Shown: positions 7,286 through 11,205 of the stretch, in pieces
Layout of the letters: every line of letters starts with the position of its first letter
Position numbering within the stretch: the stretch's first letter is position 1
Source of the DNA: Alphaproteobacteria bacterium
GTDB taxonomy: Bacteria > Pseudomonadota > Alphaproteobacteria > Rhizobiales > Aestuariivirgaceae
Length of the DNA: 11,205 nt
NCBI GenBank assembly: GCA_026400595.1
Contig: JAPLOT010000031.1
Location: 1-11,205 of the forward strand
Direction of reading: 5' to 3'
Translations under genes and position numbers: made by a program
Notes under the pieces: generated by a model
What the model was told of the DNA's origin: nothing
The model's database searches: none
What the model saw: only the letters and a program-made list of their open reading frames with translations

Positions 7286-7989
7286 GTCTTGCCTGTCCTC
7301 ACTTGCCAGTACAGTCCGATGACCTGGTCGAGGTGTTCGCGCATGCAGCGGGCGGCCGCATCGGCATCATGCGTGCGGATCGCCTCGAAGATGGAGCGAT
7401 GCGCGTCATAGGCAATCCGGTTCTGTCCGGGAAAGCTGAGCGTCACGTGGCGCTGGTCGACCAGCCATTCGAGAATTGCGGAATGCAATGCCGGATAGAT
7501 GGGGTTCTTCGGTATGGTCGCGATGACATAGTGGAAGTCGATGTCGGTGCGCTCGAAGCTGCGCATGTCGCCGATGGCGTCGCCATTCGCTTTGAGCGCA
7601 GCTGCCAGCCGGGCGATGTCCTGCTCCGTCGCCAGGCGCGCCGCATCTCGCACAAGCCCGGTCTCGAACAGGATGCGCGCCTCCTGAAAGTGGCGGATGC
7701 CCTCGGGAGCTGACAACAGATAGCGGGCGCTGCCGGCAAGCGATGACATGACGGCGGCAGGAGTGGGTGTGGCCACCCGCGCCCGGGCCCCGGGGCGGAG
7801 CTCGACCAGGCCCATGCGCTGCAAATGAAAGAGGGCCTCGCGGACCGCCGTCCGGCCGACCCCGAATTCCTTCATCAGGTCGCGTTCCGAGGGCAGCTCG
7901 TCGCCAGGGGCTGACTGCTGGTTGCGAATGCGCTGCTCGATTATCTCGGCGATCTGCTCGAAAAGCCGGGACCGTTTCAGGACCGTCAT
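7282..7989 (-). CDS. NanR-like GntR/FCD-family transcriptional repressor
   Basis: This is a 235-residue regulator. The N-terminal winged helix-turn-helix covers about residues 5-72, with the helix-turn-helix in LPSERDLMKEFGVGRTAVRE (32-51). The C-terminal FCD effector domain has the usual metal-site residues D149 and H153 (TDIDFH), H197 (AHRSIFEAI) and H219 (MREHL). The segments GARARV, GIRHFQEARILFETGLVR and IPKNPIYPALHSAILEWL line up, from memory, with E. coli NanR (RARV, GIAHFEQLRLFFESSLVR, IPGNPIFMAIHVALLDWL), placing it in the NanR branch. The start MTVLKRSRLFEQIAEI is preferred over an upstream ATG at 8091 because the longer form would read through the operator and add a low-complexity tail. 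It is the first gene of the leftward operon and its ATG lies 3 bases from the operator, so autorepression is likely. The effector is probably a sugar acid and need not be sialic acid. Confidence 0.9.
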   Translation of the reverse strand: MTVLKRSRLFEQIAEIIEQRIRNQQSAPGDELPSERDLMKEFGVGRTAVREALFHLQRMGLVELRPGARARVATPTPAAVMSSLAGSARYLLSAPEGIRHFQEARILFETGLVRDAARLATEQDIARLAAALKANGDAIGDMRSFERTDIDFHYVIATIPKNPIYPALHSAILEWLVDQRHVTLSFPGQNRIAYDAHRSIFEAIRTHDADAAARCMREHLDQVIGLYWQVRTGKT

Positions 7990-7992
7990 CGT

Positions 7993-8011
7993 TGGTATAC
8001 CTGTTATACCA
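7993..8011. promoter_or_regulatory. NanR/FCD-type operator upstream of the regulator
   Basis: The 19-base element TGGTATACCTGTTATACCA is an inverted repeat with perfect 7-base arms (7993-7999 and 8005-8011) around a 5-base centre. Read on the minus strand it contains TGGTATAACAGGTATA, that is, two GGTATA direct repeats separated by ACA. From memory this matches the spacing and sequence of the first two GGTATA repeats bound by E. coli NanR. It begins 4 bases upstream of the regulator ATG and covers the ribosome-binding region, a typical place for a repressor. No second copy was found elsewhere in the window. Confidence 0.85.
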
Positions 8012-8016
8012 GCCAA

Positions 8017-8046
8017 GGCTAGGGCGGATTTCGAGGATGCGTCAAG
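8017..8046 (-). promoter_or_regulatory. Putative leftward promoter of the regulator/catabolic operon
   Basis: On the minus strand CTTGAC (8046-8041) matches the rhizobial -35 consensus, and CTAGCC (8022-8017) lies 18 bases downstream as a weak -10 (consensus CTATAT). Transcription would start at about 8010, within the NanR-type operator, which fits repression by occlusion. The -10 match is poor, so this is a candidate only. Confidence 0.45.
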
Positions 8047-8085
8047 AGCTTGTGGCGGTTTGAAAAAAAGAATCCACAGCAGGGC

Positions 8086-8115
8086 TTGCATAATATTAGA
8101 ATATTATAATATATA
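8086..8115 (+). promoter_or_regulatory. Putative rightward promoter of the DUF2892-RND operon
   Basis: TTGCAT (8086-8091) and TATATA (8110-8115) are separated by 18 bases and read toward the DUF2892 gene. A perfect TATAAT is also present at 8105-8110 but has no good -35 at the right distance. The patch stands out as nearly pure A/T in otherwise GC-rich DNA. Confidence 0.5.
8090..8112. promoter_or_regulatory. AT-rich palindromic operator, ArsR-family style
   Basis: Two overlapping palindromes cover the presumed promoter core. ATAATATT (8090-8097) and AATATTAT (8100-8107) form perfect 8-base arms around AG, and ATATTATAATAT (8101-8112) is a perfect 12-base palindrome. Long AT-rich inverted repeats with a 2-base centre over the -10 region are typical of ArsR-family repressors such as SmtB and, in style, BigR. 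No ArsR gene lies in the window, so the binding protein would be encoded elsewhere. The symmetry is seen directly; the regulator family is inference. Confidence 0.55.
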
Positions 8116-8157
8116 GGTGAGATCACGCGGTAGTGCCGCACATCAAGGGAGTCGCAA

Positions 8158-8361
8158 ATGAATCTGGATCGCGCTGTTCTGGCCTTTGCAGGAGTTGTCG
8201 TCCTGATCTCGGTCCTGCTCGCCCATCTTGTTTCACCTTACTGGCTGCTGCTCACGGTCTTTGCCGGTTTGAATATGGTTCAGGCAGCCTTCACGGGGTT
8301 CTGTCCGGCCGCAATGATCTTCAAGAAGCTCGGCTGCCGTTCGGGCGAGGCCTTCAAGTAG
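8158..8361 (+). CDS. YgaP-like transmembrane (DUF2892) protein
   Basis: This is a 67-residue inner-membrane protein made of two hydrophobic helices, LAFAGVVVLISVLLAHLV (about 8-25) and YWLLLTVFAGLNMVQAAF (about 28-45), followed by the family hallmark GFCPAAMIFKKLGC, with cysteines at 49 and 60. It matches the membrane domain found at the C-terminus of E. coli YgaP, here without the rhodanese domain. Small stand-alone versions are common in Proteobacteria and often sit next to sulfur-metabolism genes or efflux genes. A strong Shine-Dalgarno, AAGGGAG, lies 6 bases before the ATG. It is the first gene of the rightward operon, 29 bases ahead of the adaptor gene. Its molecular role is not established. 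Confidence 0.88.
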   Translation: MNLDRAVLAFAGVVVLISVLLAHLVSPYWLLLTVFAGLNMVQAAFTGFCPAAMIFKKLGCRSGEAFK

Positions 8362-8390
8362 GCTGCTGGAGCCTGATCGAGGTGAAGACG

Positions 8391-9376
8391 ATGCGCAAGC
8401 TGGCAGTGTTGGGATTGGCCGCGCTGATGTCTCTGGCCGCTCCGGCCGGAGCTGCGGAGATGGTGGTTCAGCCGGTCGAGAAGATCGAGCGCAAGGCGGT
8501 CTACGGACGGGTCGAAAGCCGCGACACCGTGATGGCCCGGGCCCGGATCGGCGGGACAGTGCAGTCGCTCGATGTGGAAGAGGGAACCGCCGTCAAGGCC
8601 GGCGATGTCATCGCCACCGTCGTTGACGACAAGCTCGCGCTGCAGCTCAAGGCCACCGATGCCCGTATCCAGGCCATCGACGCTCAGCTCCAGAACAGCA
8701 TCGTCGAACTCCAGCGCGCCCAGAAGCTGCTTTCGACCGGAACAGTGCCGAAGAGCCGCGTCGATACACAGCAGACTCAGGTGGATGTCCTGACGAACCA
8801 GCTGGCGCAGGCCCAGGCCGAACGGCAGGTGCTTGTGCAGCAGGGCACGGAAGGCGACGTCATTGCCCCCGCGCCCGGGCGCGTGCTGGCCGTGCCGGTG
8901 ACCAGGGGCAGCGTCATTCTGCCTGGCGAAACCGTGGCGCGCATCGCCGGCGGCGGCTATTTCCTACGCCTGGCGCTGCCGGAACGGCATGCGGCGCGGA
9001 TCGTGGAAGGCGATACCGTGCTGGTTGGGGCCCGCGGCATGTCGATCGCGCCCGATGCGGCGCGGCGGGGCAAGCTGGTGAAGGTCTATCCGGAAGTTGC
9101 CGATGGCCGTGTCATCGCGGATGTCGAGGTGGATGGGCTTGGCGACTTCTTTGTCGGCGAGCGGACCCTGGTCTGGATCCCGGTCGACACGCGCAAGGTC
9201 ATCGCCGTGCCGCCGGCATCGGTGAGCAACCGCTTCGGCGTGGACTACGTGAAGGTGCAGGGTGCCGCAGCCGCGATCGATGTTCCCGTCATCATCGGTG
9301 AAACCTTCGAATCGGCCGAAGGGTCGCGCGTCGAGATCCTGTCCGGCCTCAATCCCGGTGACCGGGTGCTGGTTCC

Positions 9377-9380
<4 letters not shown>
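8391..9380 (+). CDS. RND efflux periplasmic adaptor subunit (HlyD/MFP family)
   Basis: This is a 329-residue membrane-fusion protein that links the RND pump to an outer-membrane channel in the periplasm. It has a cleavable signal peptide (MRKLAVLGLAALMSLAAPAG, cleavage near residues 21-23) and no lipobox cysteine, so it is probably a soluble periplasmic form rather than a lipoprotein. Domains follow the usual order: first lipoyl half (about 48-83, GGTVQSLDVEEGTAVKAGDVI), a fairly short alpha-hairpin (84-150), second lipoyl half (152-187, IAPAPGRVLAVPVTRGSVI), a beta-barrel (about 190-265) and a membrane-proximal domain ending LNPGDRVLVP. The start at 8391 has a signal peptide and the Shine-Dalgarno GAGGTGA; the frame is open upstream to 8133 but that stretch overlaps the DUF2892 gene in another frame. 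Its stop overlaps the pump start (ATGA). No TolC-like gene is visible. Confidence 0.92.

Positions 9381-11205
<1,825 letters not shown>

Noticed and set aside
7282..7989. Possibility that the leftward operon is a classical sialic-acid (nan) operon
   Set aside because: The regulator and operator look NanR-like, but no N-acetylneuraminate lyase, epimerase, kinase or TRAP/NanT transporter is present.
8051..8078. TGTGG...CCACA inverted repeat around an A-run in the divergent spacer
   Set aside because: Arms are only 5 bases with an 18-base loop, expected by chance. The A7/T7 run lies inside the loop, not after the stem, so it is not a terminator.
8133..8390. N-terminal extension of the RND adaptor reading frame
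   Set aside because: It overlaps the DUF2892 gene in another frame and lacks domain signal. The start at 8391 has a signal peptide and a ribosome site.

Overview
The window looks like chromosomal or megaplasmid DNA from a GC-rich alphaproteobacterium, most likely a member of the Rhizobiales. The clues are strong G/C preference at third codon positions, a CTTGAC-type -35 element, a CUT1 sugar ABC transporter in the rhizobial style, and an N-terminal fragment that recalls the D-apionate lactonase family of rhizobia. The taxonomic call is inference. There are no RNA genes, insertion sequences or CRISPR arrays.

Left and middle (1-7989, minus strand): nine consecutive genes read leftward and look like one catabolic/uptake operon. 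In transcription order they are a NanR-like GntR/FCD regulator (7989-7282), a small ABM-fold monooxygenase-like protein (7285-6968), an HpcH/HpaI-type class II aldolase (6968-6189), a D-2-hydroxyacid dehydrogenase (6192-5146), a solute-binding protein (5070-3619), two CUT1 permeases (3532-2654 and 2657-1818), a MalK/UgpC-like ATPase (1815-742), and a sugar-acid lactonase-like protein that runs off the left edge (725-1). The first four genes are joined by ATGA or TGATG overlaps, and the permease/permease and permease/ATPase joins are equally tight. Only the two gaps flanking the solute-binding protein exceed 20 bases, and both contain inverted repeats that could set the stoichiometry of binding protein to membrane subunits.

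The genes suggest uptake of a sugar or sugar acid, lactone opening, oxidation of a 2-hydroxyacid, and retro-aldol cleavage to a pyruvate-type product. The whole set appears controlled by the NanR-like repressor acting on a clear operator just upstream of its own start codon. The substrate cannot be read from sequence. The regulator and operator resemble the sialic-acid system, but the enzymes do not.

The divergent spacer (7990-8157) holds the NanR-type operator and a putative leftward promoter on one side. On the other side is a very AT-rich patch with overlapping palindromes that covers the likely rightward promoter.

Right (8158-11205, plus strand): a second, tightly packed operon encodes a 67-residue YgaP-like (DUF2892) membrane protein, a periplasmic RND adaptor, and an RND efflux permease cut off by the right edge after about 609 codons. 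The DUF2892 partner and the AT-rich palindromic operator hint at control by an ArsR-family (BigR/SqrR-like) thiol or sulfide sensor encoded elsewhere. That link is inference.
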